64,000 nucleotides of DNA from Deltaproteobacteria bacterium. GTDB taxonomy: Bacteria; Bdellovibrionota; Bdellovibrionia; Bdellovibrionales; Bdellovibrionaceae. The notes below the pieces were generated by a model that saw only the letters and a list, made by a program, of their open reading frames with translations, searched no databases and was not told the DNA's origin. The translations under genes and the position numbers were made by a program. Below are positions 25,807 through 36,600 of the stretch, in pieces (the stretch's first letter is position 1; every line of letters begins with the position of its first letter). Location: positions 124,001 to 188,000 of the forward strand of contig JAFLCC010000004.1 of NCBI GenBank assembly GCA_017302835.1, given 5' to 3'.

Positions 25807-26008
25807 ATAAAAATATTTTCCTTACTTCTGCTTGAACCTGCTCTTCACTCCAATCAGGATGAATGGCTCTTATTCCAGCAGTTTTCAAAACCCATGCAGC
25901 TTCTCTTAATTTATGGAATTCTTTCCATTTCTGAGCATATGACATTTTTGAATAAATCTCTAATTGAACGGATTCTTCTTTTTTATAATTTTTTATATTA
26001 TTGATCAT
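25793..26008 (-). CDS. Small partner protein of the nucleotidyltransferase
   Basis: This 71-residue protein has the pattern QLEIYSKMSYAQKWKEFHKLREAAWVLKTAGIRAIHPDWSEEQVQAEVRKIFLYA. That pattern is found in small proteins encoded directly upstream of DUF6036-type nucleotidyltransferases. It overlaps that gene by 14 nt and comes first, so the two form a cassette. Whether the pair is a toxin-antitoxin system is not established. ATG at 26008 gives a short basic leader; the conserved part begins near residue 13. Confidence 0.7.
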   Translation of the reverse strand: MINNIKNYKKEESVQLEIYSKMSYAQKWKEFHKLREAAWVLKTAGIRAIHPDWSEEQVQAEVRKIFLYATT

Positions 26009-26092
26009 AAGAAATTAATTTTCCATTCCAGTTTCAAAAAGGCCCCAAACCATTATGCAGGAAAAGTTGGCCGTAGACAATTTAACTATGAC

Positions 26093-27781
26093 TTATCTTG
26101 CATAACTTGCATAAAAAGATAAACAGGAGGGCCCTGAAATGACTCTGGGAGTTGCTTTTAAATAGTTAGTAAGAATTAAATCCAATTGGGAGGCCCTTAC
26201 TTTCCCCCAAAATACATTCCCATGGGGATCGATCTCCCCGCTTGGCAATTTACTTGTCCTTAAGTTTTCAAACAAGCCGTATTGAAGCAAAATTGGCATC
26301 GCTTTGACTCCACCGAGAGACATAAAACGACGACGGACTTTATCTGGAATCATTGGATGAATTCGTACCACAATCGTGGGATCAGAATTTCCGCCGTTAA
26401 GACCATATGGAGTAAAATAATCCATCGTGATGGGAATAATGTTTACTTTTCTTATTCGTTGAAGTCTGCGAATAGGACCATTCAATTGAAAAGGGCCTTC
26501 GCGGACGGGAGAAGCGGCGTTGTCTCGTGCTGGTCTCATCCCCTGAGGAAATAGGATAACCGATCGGCTACCCGTGGTCCCGATGATATCCATCAATTTA
26601 TCAATGGGATCAATTGGGTTGGGATTATTTCTATTCCCAACGACAACAACTCCTTTATTATTGTTCAAAGCTTGAATAAGCCCAGGGGCAATTTTATCTG
26701 GCAAGAAATTTCCAGCTGCCATAAATAATATGGCATTATCTAACTTCAATTTGGCTATTCCATGCATATCAATGGAAGCGTCTCCATGATTAGGAAAAAT
26801 GATATTCACTGTATTTGGGTCATCCAAAGGAGGCAAATTTTCTTTACCAACAACGGAAACTCGCTCACCTTTTATCGCTCCTAACAAACGAACACCTCGA
26901 TTTATAACCGCCGTGATAGGTACGCTTTTTTCGTCCGGTTGATGATTTAGAATATGGTTTTGAGCGAAACGAGCCGCAAGTGGTAGCATAGACATACCTA
27001 GTTTCTTTACTTGTTTTAGAATGGCTTCAACAAATACTTTTGAAATACTTTTGGTTCCCAATTTATCATAATGATGAATATCTGTGATTGTTGCTCTCAC
27101 TTTTGCGATGAACTTATTAAATGGAGTGACTCTATAAATATCTTTGGCTTGACCATATTGATTTTTATTCTCCACATAGTCGTTTTTATATTTGATAATT
27201 TCATCGTAGGATTTTTTCAATAATTCTAAACGACGACCTTCGACAGGACTTGATCGTAAAAATTCTATTTCTTGCCGCAAAAGCTTTAAACCAACAGCTA
27301 TTTCCAAGTCCTGTGATTTTTGGTCGTAATCTTCAAATTGGTCAATAAATTCACCACCTAAATGAACTCCCACATTGACAAGATTGTAAAGGCTTCGAAA
27401 TTCAACCGATCTGCTATTGCTTAATTCAAAAGGAATGTCTTCTCCTTTGTCGAGTAGCTCTTTCTCATCTGATGATAAAAGCTCGGAACGACGATGAAAT
27501 TCAGCCATAAAACCTTCCGCAGAATATCCATGCTGTTCCAAAAATTTTTTGTTTTCAAATAACTCCTTTTCCAAGACTGTAATTTCTGCCATGGCTTGTT
27601 GAATTCGTAATTCCAGGGCTCGATTTTGTTCCCGCAAGGTATCTAATGGGATGTCAAATGGAGAGGACAATTCCGGAGTAACTAAATAGTCCAGATTTAT
27701 AGCAGTCTCATTTTTGGCCCAATTCGTGGAACTAAAAATCAATAAAGAAATGACTAAAAAGAATTTATTAAAAAATGCCAT
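26093..27781 (-). CDS. Exported PlsC/LPLAT-like acyltransferase with a long N-terminal helical region
   Basis: This is a 562-residue protein. A signal peptide or N-terminal anchor (FNKFFLVISLLIFSSTNWA) is followed by a long, charged, coiled-coil-prone region of about 170 residues. The glycerolipid acyltransferase domain is at about 300-500: IIFPNHGDASIDMHG in the place of the H(X)4D motif, then ILFPQGMRPARD in place of FPEGTRS, with further residues IIPITMDYF. The His-Asp spacing is imperfect (H-G-D or H-X5-D), so activity needs checking. The probable substrate is a lysophospholipid or other lipid at the membrane. It is divergent from the lipoprotein gene at 28105. Confidence 0.75.
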   Translation of the reverse strand: MAFFNKFFLVISLLIFSSTNWAKNETAINLDYLVTPELSSPFDIPLDTLREQNRALELRIQQAMAEITVLEKELFENKKFLEQHGYSAEGFMAEFHRRSELLSSDEKELLDKGEDIPFELSNSRSVEFRSLYNLVNVGVHLGGEFIDQFEDYDQKSQDLEIAVGLKLLRQEIEFLRSSPVEGRRLELLKKSYDEIIKYKNDYVENKNQYGQAKDIYRVTPFNKFIAKVRATITDIHHYDKLGTKSISKVFVEAILKQVKKLGMSMLPLAARFAQNHILNHQPDEKSVPITAVINRGVRLLGAIKGERVSVVGKENLPPLDDPNTVNIIFPNHGDASIDMHGIAKLKLDNAILFMAAGNFLPDKIAPGLIQALNNNKGVVVVGNRNNPNPIDPIDKLMDIIGTTGSRSVILFPQGMRPARDNAASPVREGPFQLNGPIRRLQRIRKVNIIPITMDYFTPYGLNGGNSDPTIVVRIHPMIPDKVRRRFMSLGGVKAMPILLQYGLFENLRTSKLPSGEIDPHGNVFWGKVRASQLDLILTNYLKATPRVISGPSCLSFYASYAR

Positions 27782-28104
27782 AAGTTAACTACCGATTGCG
27801 AAAATCATTCCATTTCAATGATAATCAATCGCAAGTGAAGTTCAAAAATCAGTTTACCCATGGTGAAAAGTGTAGAACATTTAAACAGACGACTTAATTT
27901 TTAACACCTTTGTTTGCCTATAAGTTTAAACAAATCTTATAACTCATTTGGTGCTGATACTTGGGGTGATAAATCCTATAAATTCGCTCGATCGATTTTG
28001 AGTTTGTTTGAAACATTCTTTGTAGCAAATTGAAACATGAAAGAAATTTATCTAAAGAATATACAAAAAATTCCGATCTTAGTATCATGATAAAGGATTT
28101 CTAC
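27782..28104. other. Divergent intergenic region
   Basis: A 323-bp A+T-rich gap lies between the acyltransferase start and the lipoprotein start. AAAGGA 7 nt before ATG 28105 is the ribosome site of the lipoprotein gene. The lipoprotein frame is open upstream to 28030, but that segment lacks a signal and is probably leader. I see no RNA gene, repeat or convincing paired -35/-10 element. Confidence 0.4.
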
Positions 28105-30528
28105 ATGAGTCGCCTTATTGTAGCTTCACGCTTTCTGACTTTGTGTGTTTTTATGTTCCTAGAAATCGGCTGTATGTTGAGTTCCAGCCTTGTAATCGAA
28201 AAAGGGGAATCAACTAATCCTGAGAATCAGTCTCCATCTTCTCCAATCTCCTATGATCCTGATATGATTGTAATTGGCCAACCGAATTGGTATGCCGTCC
28301 AACCAAACTTCACCTATGATCCAAAAGTGAACACTTTGTCCAGTCCAAGAGATATGGTTAAAATTGGAAATAAATATTTTGTAACTGATAACAACAACCA
28401 TAGAATAATCGTATTTGAGAACTCAATTTCTGGCACTCCCTCAATTGTTCTTGGCCAACCGAATTTCAATTCTGGTATCATTAATAATAACAATGGCTTT
28501 CACGAAACTTCAGCAAGAGGATTTTTGAATCCAACTCAAATAACCTCAAATGGAACCCAACTCGCCGTAGCTGACGCGAATAATAACAGAGTACTCATCT
28601 GGAACTCCATACCAACTACCTCCTTTCAATCTGCTGACATCGTCATTGGACAGGTTGACTTTCAACAACGTCTTGGAAATCGAGGGGAATCAACTCCAAA
28701 CGCAGGAACTCTTTGGGGTCCCACAGGGGTCATTTTTGTTGGTCAGAAATTGGTCATTGCTGATCAGTCTAACCATCGTCTTCTTATCTACAACTCAATA
28801 CCCAATACCAATGGCGTCTCTGCCGATTTTGTTGTTGGACAAGCAGACTTCAACGCTAACTCTATCAATCGCACAGGAAGCACTACTGTCCCTTCAAATA
28901 AAAGTTTATATTTTCCATATTATTTAAGTAGTGATGGAACCAGATTGTTGGTTGGCGACGTTTATAACAATAGAGTCCTCATTTGGAATTCCTTGCCAAA
29001 TAGTAATGATGCTCCTGCTGATGTTGTTATAGGACAAACATCATTTACAAGTAACACCGCCTCCACTTCACAATCAGGTCTCAACCGTCCAAGACATATG
29101 CTAATAGTAAATGGTTCCTTATATATAAGTGATACAAATAACAACCGAATTGTATACCATTCTACGATTCCATCGTCTCCTGGAGCTTCAGCCACTGCAA
29201 TATTTGGACAGGCATTATTTACTCAGTCTTCAGCAAATAGAGGGCAACTTCTTCCGACTTCAAATACTTTTTCCTTACCAACTTTCCTTGCTTACATTGA
29301 CGGCTCCCTATGGGTTTCAGACTCGATGAATTCTCGTCTTCTTAAGTTTTCAAATCCGCCCACTCCAGGTAATATTGCCGAAGGCGCCTTAGTCAGTGCA
29401 AGTGAGGTTTGGGGGCAACCTAGTATGACAACGGGATATCCAAACCAAGTTACATCTCCAAATAAAAATGGATTTGGCAGAGTTTCAGGGGTCTGTGCTT
29501 ATGCTGATTGGCTTGTGGCTTCAGATGTAGCAAATCAACGTTTCTTGGTTTTTAATCGATCTGATATAACCTCTGGCGCTATTTCGGTCATTGGACAAAT
29601 GGATTTTAATTCGAATCTCGCTAATCAGGGGGGTGCCTCACCTGCTGCAAATACATTGTCGGTAAATTCTTCTGGATTAGATCCTTCCTGCGCCTTTGAC
29701 TCTAAGGGCAGATTGTATATTTCTGATAATGTAAATAATCGAGTTTTAGTTTGGAACCAAATTCCCTTAACCAACGGAGCTAATGCTGATTTTGCCTTTG
29801 GACAGACAAATTTTACAACATCAACGGCACAAGGCTGTACTGACTCTGGACTTAACAAACCGACAGGCCTTGTTGTCGTAAATGATAAATTGGTAGTGAA
29901 CGATTATGGATATCATCGAAGTTTGATTTTTGACGTGTCACTAACCAACTTAAAAAGGTCAGCGGATTTGGTTATAGGAGCTCCAAATTTCACTTCTTGT
30001 TCAGGAGGAACCTCCTCTACGCTCTCCAAATATCCTTGGAGTGCAACTTGGGATGGAAACCGTCTTTATGTTGTCGAATATGGAAATAATAGAATCATGG
30101 TTTATAATTCCTTTCCTTCTTCTAACGGTAAAGCTGCTGACTTTGTTATTGGCCAACCAGACTTTACAAGTGTACTTTCCGGCACTTCAGCAAACAGATT
30201 CCTGAAAGGCACTTCCGGGGGGGTAAGAGGGAGTCCTACCGTTTTCAATGGTTTTCTGCTAACGCCTGATTATTATAATCAAAGACTGCTTGCTTTTGAT
30301 ATCAATCTATTAACCAACGGAATGAATGCGAGTTATGTTTTTTCTCAACCTGATTTAAATTCGGGGCTTCCGACAGTTTCACCTGGAAATAATTCCAACA
30401 CTGCTTTTAACCAATTTTGGCTAATCATGGGCATTCATAATTTTCCAGATGATGACTATATTTGGATTTCAGATTCTATAAGACTTATTCGAGTAAAGAA
30501 ATCCAAACTCTTTAATTATTCAAATTAA
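28105..30528 (+). CDS. Beta-propeller (NHL-like) lipoprotein
   Basis: This is an 807-residue surface or periplasmic lipoprotein. The lipobox LEIGC follows a signal starting MSRLIVASRFLTLCVFMF. The body is a long array of NHL-like units. Each unit combines a V-IGQ-DF motif (VIGQPNW, VIGQVDF, VVGQADF, VIGQTSF) with a D-N-NNRVLIWNS motif, spaced by about 60-70 residues. Propellers of this type bind proteins or glycans. The last repeat ends in YIWISDSIRLIRVKK. The 3' end overlaps the convergent pseudopilin gene by 17 nt. A very hydrophilic, Asn/Ser/Thr-rich composition suggests outer-surface exposure. The binding target is unknown. Confidence 0.85.
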   Translation: MSRLIVASRFLTLCVFMFLEIGCMLSSSLVIEKGESTNPENQSPSSPISYDPDMIVIGQPNWYAVQPNFTYDPKVNTLSSPRDMVKIGNKYFVTDNNNHRIIVFENSISGTPSIVLGQPNFNSGIINNNNGFHETSARGFLNPTQITSNGTQLAVADANNNRVLIWNSIPTTSFQSADIVIGQVDFQQRLGNRGESTPNAGTLWGPTGVIFVGQKLVIADQSNHRLLIYNSIPNTNGVSADFVVGQADFNANSINRTGSTTVPSNKSLYFPYYLSSDGTRLLVGDVYNNRVLIWNSLPNSNDAPADVVIGQTSFTSNTASTSQSGLNRPRHMLIVNGSLYISDTNNNRIVYHSTIPSSPGASATAIFGQALFTQSSANRGQLLPTSNTFSLPTFLAYIDGSLWVSDSMNSRLLKFSNPPTPGNIAEGALVSASEVWGQPSMTTGYPNQVTSPNKNGFGRVSGVCAYADWLVASDVANQRFLVFNRSDITSGAISVIGQMDFNSNLANQGGASPAANTLSVNSSGLDPSCAFDSKGRLYISDNVNNRVLVWNQIPLTNGANADFAFGQTNFTTSTAQGCTDSGLNKPTGLVVVNDKLVVNDYGYHRSLIFDVSLTNLKRSADLVIGAPNFTSCSGGTSSTLSKYPWSATWDGNRLYVVEYGNNRIMVYNSFPSSNGKAADFVIGQPDFTSVLSGTSANRFLKGTSGGVRGSPTVFNGFLLTPDYYNQRLLAFDINLLTNGMNASYVFSQPDLNSGLPTVSPGNNSNTAFNQFWLIMGIHNFPDDDYIWISDSIRLIRVKKSKLFNYSN

Positions 30529-32341
30529 CTGCACACATACTAGCAGCAGGGTCTTTCGTGCATACATAATCCTTCAGGGTTTTCATTTCGGTTTTCAGCG
30601 CTTTGGATTCTAATTCAAGCTCTTCAATTCTTTTTTTCAAGACATTATCAACTGAATGAAGCTGTTGAATTCCTTTTGCTAGGAGAGCCACCATTTGCGA
30701 GTATTTAACGCCCACAATTTTTCCAAGACTAGATTTCTGAGCAAAACGTTCATCGATTCTGATTGCCTCTTCAGCAATAAAACCAATTTCCTTATATCCA
30801 TTCGATTTCAATTCATAAGCTACGGGTTGCAAACGAAGGATTTCTTCCAATCCGATATCAAGAGGTTGAATGTTTTTCTTAAATTTTTTAAGGGAAACAC
30901 AAGCGTCCATGACTCCAGTTGTTCCGTCATAACAGACCGGAGCCGTTGTGCCTCCGTGAGTTCCAGGGAAACCGCCACTTATCGTCCCCGCATTTAAGTC
31001 AAGTTCTGTTCGTGGAGCGGTAGTCCCAATTCCGACTTTTCCGGCATTATCAATTATCATCCGATCAGTGCCATTCACATAAAAGTAAAGGTCGGCTTGT
31101 GGTTGATTGTTAGAGTGAATCCTTGCTCGAAGCGTTCCGTTAAAATCTTTCCATTGCAGGTCGCCGGGATCATTCGGGAAGGCTGCCAGCGCTTGGATAA
31201 TAATACCATTTGCGCCAGAAGCATTCACGCGAATGTTACCATCGACTTCAAACTTTTCTGATGGCGTCGCCGTCCCAATACCGACGTTACCTGACTCATT
31301 GATGACCATTCGATCTATTGAAGCTGTGGCCCCGTTGGGTATCGTTTTAAATACGAGTTTTCCTCCATTGCTTGTGGCATCCCAAGTTTCAGTGGATTGA
31401 ATGGCCATACTGGTTGGCGCTGCGTGGTTTGTAAATCCAACACCATTGTACCCACTTCCATAAAACCAGCCCAGATAGTCTCCGGCTTGAACGGCTGTGG
31501 GTGCTGCTTGTGTCCCGCGAGAACCTCTGACTTGTACGGCTCCTCCCCTAGGACCAACCTGCCCATATCTCGTAGCCGTTATCCCTCTTCCTGCTCCTTC
31601 CACAACTTCCAGAGCATCTTCTGGGGCTACGGTACCAATGCCGACTCTTTTCAAGGCTGGTTCCTCAAAAATACCCGAGTCCATCAACATCCCTGAAATT
31701 CCACTCCATTTTGCTAAATAATTCGTGGTTCCTGTCCCCGTTGAAATCCCATTACAAGAGCTTATCAATGCAATCGAGGGATTGGTGTCATCTATGGTAA
31801 ATTTTTGAGTCACAAGAACAGGCGGACTAGGTTTACTCAAAGAGCCCGGGCCTACTTTAAATTGAATTTGCCATTGCCCCTGCCAGTCTCTGGGATTGGC
31901 TCCTCCTCCACTGGGCTTTAAATTTATCAATTTAACGGTGTCTACAATCAAATCTCTAGCTCCATAGAGAGGTTGATTATTACTAGCCAAAAGCAATGGA
32001 GAGCTCAATCCACCAGAGCAACCAGAGTAAAGATTTGTAACAGCAATGATTTCACTTCCCGTCGTGTTTGTACTATCAAAATGAAGAGCTGCAAAATTGG
32101 CTAAATTTGGATTGGTTACATTGTTTTGAAATTGGCAACTGCAATTTGAAGGTTTGGCAAATGTAGAAAGGAGAGTATTGGTAAAATCAGTAATCTCCAT
32201 TTTTTGGGATAAATATTTTTGATCCTTGTACTGGAAAATGATCATTTCCGAAATAAACCCAATAATGATGGCTCCGATTCCTGTGGCTACAATCACTCCT
32301 GCCAGACTAAATCCTTTTGGTCTTCTCAATCCATCCCCCAA
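30512..32341 (-). CDS. Pseudopilin-like protein with C-terminal S74 (intramolecular chaperone) domain
   Basis: The 609-residue protein begins with a type IV pilin-like leader RPKGFSLAGVIVATGIGAIIIGFISEM, a prepilin-peptidase-type G-F site and a hydrophobic helix; the usual Glu5 is replaced (Gly). The middle has low-complexity repeats (VGIGTATPSEKFEVDGNI, KVGIGTTAP), as in phage tail-fibre shafts and Bdellovibrio cell-wall surface anchor proteins. The C-terminal 110 residues (LKKFKKNIQPLDIGLEEI, GFIAEEAIRIDE, GVKYSQMVALLAKGIQ, then a coiled coil) are a peptidase S74/endosialidase-chaperone domain, which trims and trimerises fibres. The combination suggests a secreted trimeric fibre exported by a T4P or T2S-like route. 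Its stop overlaps the convergent lipoprotein gene. Confidence 0.85.
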   Translation of the reverse strand: MGDGLRRPKGFSLAGVIVATGIGAIIIGFISEMIIFQYKDQKYLSQKMEITDFTNTLLSTFAKPSNCSCQFQNNVTNPNLANFAALHFDSTNTTGSEIIAVTNLYSGCSGGLSSPLLLASNNQPLYGARDLIVDTVKLINLKPSGGGANPRDWQGQWQIQFKVGPGSLSKPSPPVLVTQKFTIDDTNPSIALISSCNGISTGTGTTNYLAKWSGISGMLMDSGIFEEPALKRVGIGTVAPEDALEVVEGAGRGITATRYGQVGPRGGAVQVRGSRGTQAAPTAVQAGDYLGWFYGSGYNGVGFTNHAAPTSMAIQSTETWDATSNGGKLVFKTIPNGATASIDRMVINESGNVGIGTATPSEKFEVDGNIRVNASGANGIIIQALAAFPNDPGDLQWKDFNGTLRARIHSNNQPQADLYFYVNGTDRMIIDNAGKVGIGTTAPRTELDLNAGTISGGFPGTHGGTTAPVCYDGTTGVMDACVSLKKFKKNIQPLDIGLEEILRLQPVAYELKSNGYKEIGFIAEEAIRIDERFAQKSSLGKIVGVKYSQMVALLAKGIQQLHSVDNVLKKRIEELELESKALKTEMKTLKDYVCTKDPAASMCAVNLNN

Positions 32342-32782
32342 TTAAAGTTTGATTGTTCTTACTTTTTAACTGCATAATTATGATTTCCACAAATTATTTT
32401 GACACAGCGATAAGCGTAGTTCTTGTCATTTTCTGAGTCAAATTGATTCAGTTTAGAAAAATCAATTTCATTTTTTGGATCGAAATTTAATATTCTAGCT
32501 TCATTTCAAGAAAACCACACTATTTGTGAAAGACTCAAATATTTAAAATTAAATATTAATTTTCATTTCAATCTACCTGAAGTTTCTTAACTTCTCAGAA
32601 CTCGCGCGAAGAGCTCGGCAGAACTAGACCAAAATTTAAATATTTGTTTCCAAAACGTAAATCATCTGGCGTTTGTTTCAAAATGAAATTTTAATTAGTT
32701 GAAGCGAAGTATTAACATGAAATTAATGGCCATTGGCTAAGCCGAAATATTTTAAACTTTTTACTTTTCAAACGAGGATTTT
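32342..32782. other. Divergent intergenic region between pseudopilin-like gene and lipoprotein gene
   Basis: A 441-bp A+T-rich stretch that must hold two promoters. It contains small dyads such as AAATATT/AATATTT-type repeats near 32540-32575. A lone TTGACA at 32399-32404 has no convincing -10 at 17 bp. CGAGGA precedes ATG 32783. I see no further gene or RNA. Confidence 0.35.
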
Positions 32783-33658
32783 ATGAAATTAAAATTATTT
32801 TATTTATTATTTATTTCCTTATTTGCCCTAGTCAATTGCTCACAAAAAAAAGACAATGGAAGTGGTGGACCTGTTGAAACAGTGACCAAATATGACACTC
32901 TCATTCAAGCTTTGGCGGAAGCCACTATCCAAGCTAATTCTACAGAAGAAATCAATAGTTATAGATCCTGCGATGGCTCGGCGGGTGCTCTTCTTTGGAA
33001 TGATTCACCCGTTTGGAAAAATGGAGTAAAATATGGATTTCTTTCTGGGGGATGGTCAGAACTATGGGTTCAAAATTCAGATTGTAATAATGGGTTCTTA
33101 CTTAATGGCAATGATGTTCTGCGCACCACCACTTCTTCGCTCCTGACGCTGCCAAGTTCTGGGCAAATTAAAACTGATACTTTGGGTGGCGTCTACCAAG
33201 GCATCACTTTTGAAAATGGGGGCGTTAAAATCACAAGGTTAGGGGAATCGAGAACCGTCGAGATGTCCCCTTCAGCCTCAGCACTCCATAAGACCTATAC
33301 GGATAAAGCTGGAAGTACACTTTTTGATTTTTATATTCAACTTGATTTGACGATAACGGGAACACAGTTAAATCGAATCTATAATGGATTGGGATCATCC
33401 TCTAGGACTATAAATGGAACAGTCTTGGTCTATGATGCAACTTCTAAATATATAGCTAATAACTTATTTAGTGCTGTTACCTGGGGTGATGAATCCTGCT
33501 GTTACCCAACGAACGGAATGATTTCAACTTCATTTTCCGGTGAAAATATCCCAGCAAATTCATCTGTTTTAACTTTTACGAACGAGTGTGGAATTGGCAA
33601 TCTCACTTTTTCGAACAATTCATCAAACGAAAGAATAGAGCTAAAAAGTTGTCAGTAA
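32783..33658 (+). CDS. Lipoprotein of unknown function
   Basis: This 291-residue protein has a signal and lipobox (MKLKLFYLLFISLFALVNC, Cys20). I do not recognise the family. The mature part is Ser/Gly/Asn-rich with about six Cys residues (for example CDGSAG, DESCCYPTNG and a terminal KSCQ) that could pair in the periplasm. Predicted strands alternate with turns, suggesting a beta-fold. Its stop TAA is directly adjacent to the stop TGA of the convergent 1299-residue lipoprotein gene, with no base in between. Ribosome site CGAGGA. Confidence 0.75.
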   Translation: MKLKLFYLLFISLFALVNCSQKKDNGSGGPVETVTKYDTLIQALAEATIQANSTEEINSYRSCDGSAGALLWNDSPVWKNGVKYGFLSGGWSELWVQNSDCNNGFLLNGNDVLRTTTSSLLTLPSSGQIKTDTLGGVYQGITFENGGVKITRLGESRTVEMSPSASALHKTYTDKAGSTLFDFYIQLDLTITGTQLNRIYNGLGSSSRTINGTVLVYDATSKYIANNLFSAVTWGDESCCYPTNGMISTSFSGENIPANSSVLTFTNECGIGNLTFSNNSSNERIELKSCQ

Positions 33659-36600
33659 TCAGTTCGAACCAACGTAATACTCTCCAATGGCATCTAATCC
33701 ATTTTGTTTATAGACAAAATAAAAAGCTTCTTTTGAAGAACTTGTCCATTCCAACGTTTTTCCTCTGGTGCTACAACCCATAGAACTCGAAGGTAACATT
33801 AGCTCTGTAGCGGTACCAGAACCATTAGCTCCACTCACAACAAATTTGTAAAGTTTAGCGTTGCTAGCACAATAATAAAATACGGTTTTATTATCTCCAG
33901 TCTTTTTAAAATTATAATTAAAAATACTATGCGGAAGGGCCGCAGCTATGGAATTGACCCGACTGCCAATTATGACATTATCACCAGCTCCTACAACACT
34001 TTGCCTGACAAAATCTACCTTGAGAATGGAGTTCGAACCTCTCCAGCTCATAAAAAGAGAATCTTCCCCAGGTATGAATCGATGAGGTATAGTTGTCGAA
34101 TGCCAGCTTGGAAAATTATTATCACCGGTTAGAATAGTGCCACCGACATTTGAGATTCTTTCAGTCACGCCACTATATCCAGCACAGTCTCCATCTTTTC
34201 CCATGACATGTTGAACCAGGGAAGTAGACAAATTCGTAGAGGTGATAGGGTTCAAATCTGGAATGCTTGTTGGAAGTCGCAGGGCTTTCATATAGCACTG
34301 TTTATAAGACCCCAGTTGATTACCCTTTGAATCTGTGTTTGCATAACTCCAGTCATGGGTAGTCGCTAAAATAGTTTTATTTCCCGTCCTATAGTCAATA
34401 CCAAAGGCTGGTATCACCGCAGGGTATGCAGATGAGAAATAAGGAGATCTTGAGACCGTCGAGATATCACAGTTCATACCATTGTTATTATTGCAGGACG
34501 ATGTTGCATTTGATGATAAAAAAGTCTTTGAATTATTATAAGCCCCCAAAATCATTTGACCAAATCTATCTCCTGAAGCGTTTCGATAAAAACGTGCAAT
34601 TCCATTTCTGGGTCCACCTGAGGATTGCGAAAAAATATCCCCATTATCAGGATCGACAACAAAACCTGTGCTCCAATCCCAATATTGAATTTTATATACA
34701 GAGCCAGACATTTTCATATCCCCAGCTTTGGTACTTGAATTAAAGGAATTCCCAATGGCTGAATTTGAAGTTCCCCATGAGTAAAAACCCGTTTGACAGA
34801 CTAAATTCCCATCACCCGGATTTATATCACATTTTCCTTCACCTTCATTTCCCATAATGTGGCGGATTCTTTGTCCTGGTTCAATTTCCCTCATGGCATT
34901 TTCTCTGGTATCAAAAACAATGATCTTTTGGTTTCCACTGGCTCCCCAAACTCCAAAATGTTCTATCATATTAAATCTAGCGGCAAAGGGACTTCCCTCA
35001 TTGCCAAATTTTCTAGACTGCCCTAGTATCGTCCTGATCTTGTTATTGACAATGGCTCGAACTCGACCTCTATCATAAAAATAGGAAATATTGTCATCGG
35101 TTAAATAATAATCAAGTATATCCACATAGCAATCAGAAGCACGAGTTTCATCAAAACACTGCCCTCGACCATCTCTAAAGACTTTTTCCCATGTATTTAG
35201 GCTCGCATTATACCGAAGCACACCATAAGCATCTTGCATCACATGTAAGGCGCCTTTTCTGCTTTGTAAATGACTTGCATACCCCCATTTTCCAATAGGA
35301 TTAGGATAAATCGTATTGGATCCACGAGATTTTCCACTTCTTGGGTTAAAGGTGAGCCCCGAAGGAATGATGGATTTATTATCTGCTAAAGGGACTCCCC
35401 CTCTAACCGCGATGGACTCGATATAGCTATTTGAAGGATTGAATAAAAGACCTGGCACACTTCGTAAATTGGTTTCACTCAAATTAAAGTATGGGTCTTG
35501 TTTAGAATTGTAAGCGCCGACGCCGCAAAGTCTTATTGGATAAATTCGATTCACTAAATTACCCTTTAAATCTTTGTTTTTAAAAACGGTAATATAAGGA
35601 GCCTTCCCAACTTCAGACTGTACCTTCTTATCAAACAAAGGAGCCGATGAAAAATAAATATCCCCATTTGGTAATGGCCACATGAAAGTACTATAAGCAT
35701 CTGTATTTAAAAAATCATAATATAAAGAAGGAATTCCCTTTGTGTTGGAGGTTGAAAAACAACCTTCACTTGTTAAATATTTAAACTGCCCATCGGCGTT
35801 CTTATCAAACCATCCAACCTTATCCGTACCAGAAACCAAACCACTATCTTTAAATCTCTCCAACCCAGGTTTGACTCCAACAAGGGTTGAAATCTTTCCA
35901 TCTTTCTCGACTCGACGGATTCTGTTTTTTTCCAAAATTAAAAGTCTATCTTTATAATCCAATGCAATTCTTAAGGGCACAGTTTGCGCTTCACTGATAT
36001 CCTGATCCTCACCGGGTTGAACATTTAACGATGGATTTCCTTTTTTAATATATACTTTGCTCTCGCCATCAGACGGATCAACAGAAAGAATTCCAAACTT
36101 GTCATCCCTGATGTAAACACGTCCCCAAGAGGTGACCACAATAGATCCAGGATTTGTTCTTTCGGTACCACCACCACCAGCGTATGAAAAAATAGCACTC
36201 TCTCCACTATTTCCAAGACTGTTATCCGTATTGCCTGCCACATTTCTAAACACTCCACTGTTCATAGGTGGGGTCGCTACGGAATTCACTAATCCAACAT
36301 CATTGACAGCACGAACCCTCACACGAAAGTAGCCTCCCACAGGCAGATTGGCTCCGTTCCAAATATAACACCCTGAATACTTTTGATCATCTCCATCTGC
36401 AAAACAATTCCCATTTTGAACATTTATAATATTATCAGTGGTAACCGGTAAAAACGTTTCTTCGTCGATAGTATACTCTAAGACTATCCCTTTGGTTTCT
36501 TTAAGCTGACCTTTTCCATTTGGTAAGATTTTCCATTTTATAAAAACGCTTGAACCAGAAATAACACTCAGCTCTTCCCTTGATGGAGGGATCGACGGGC

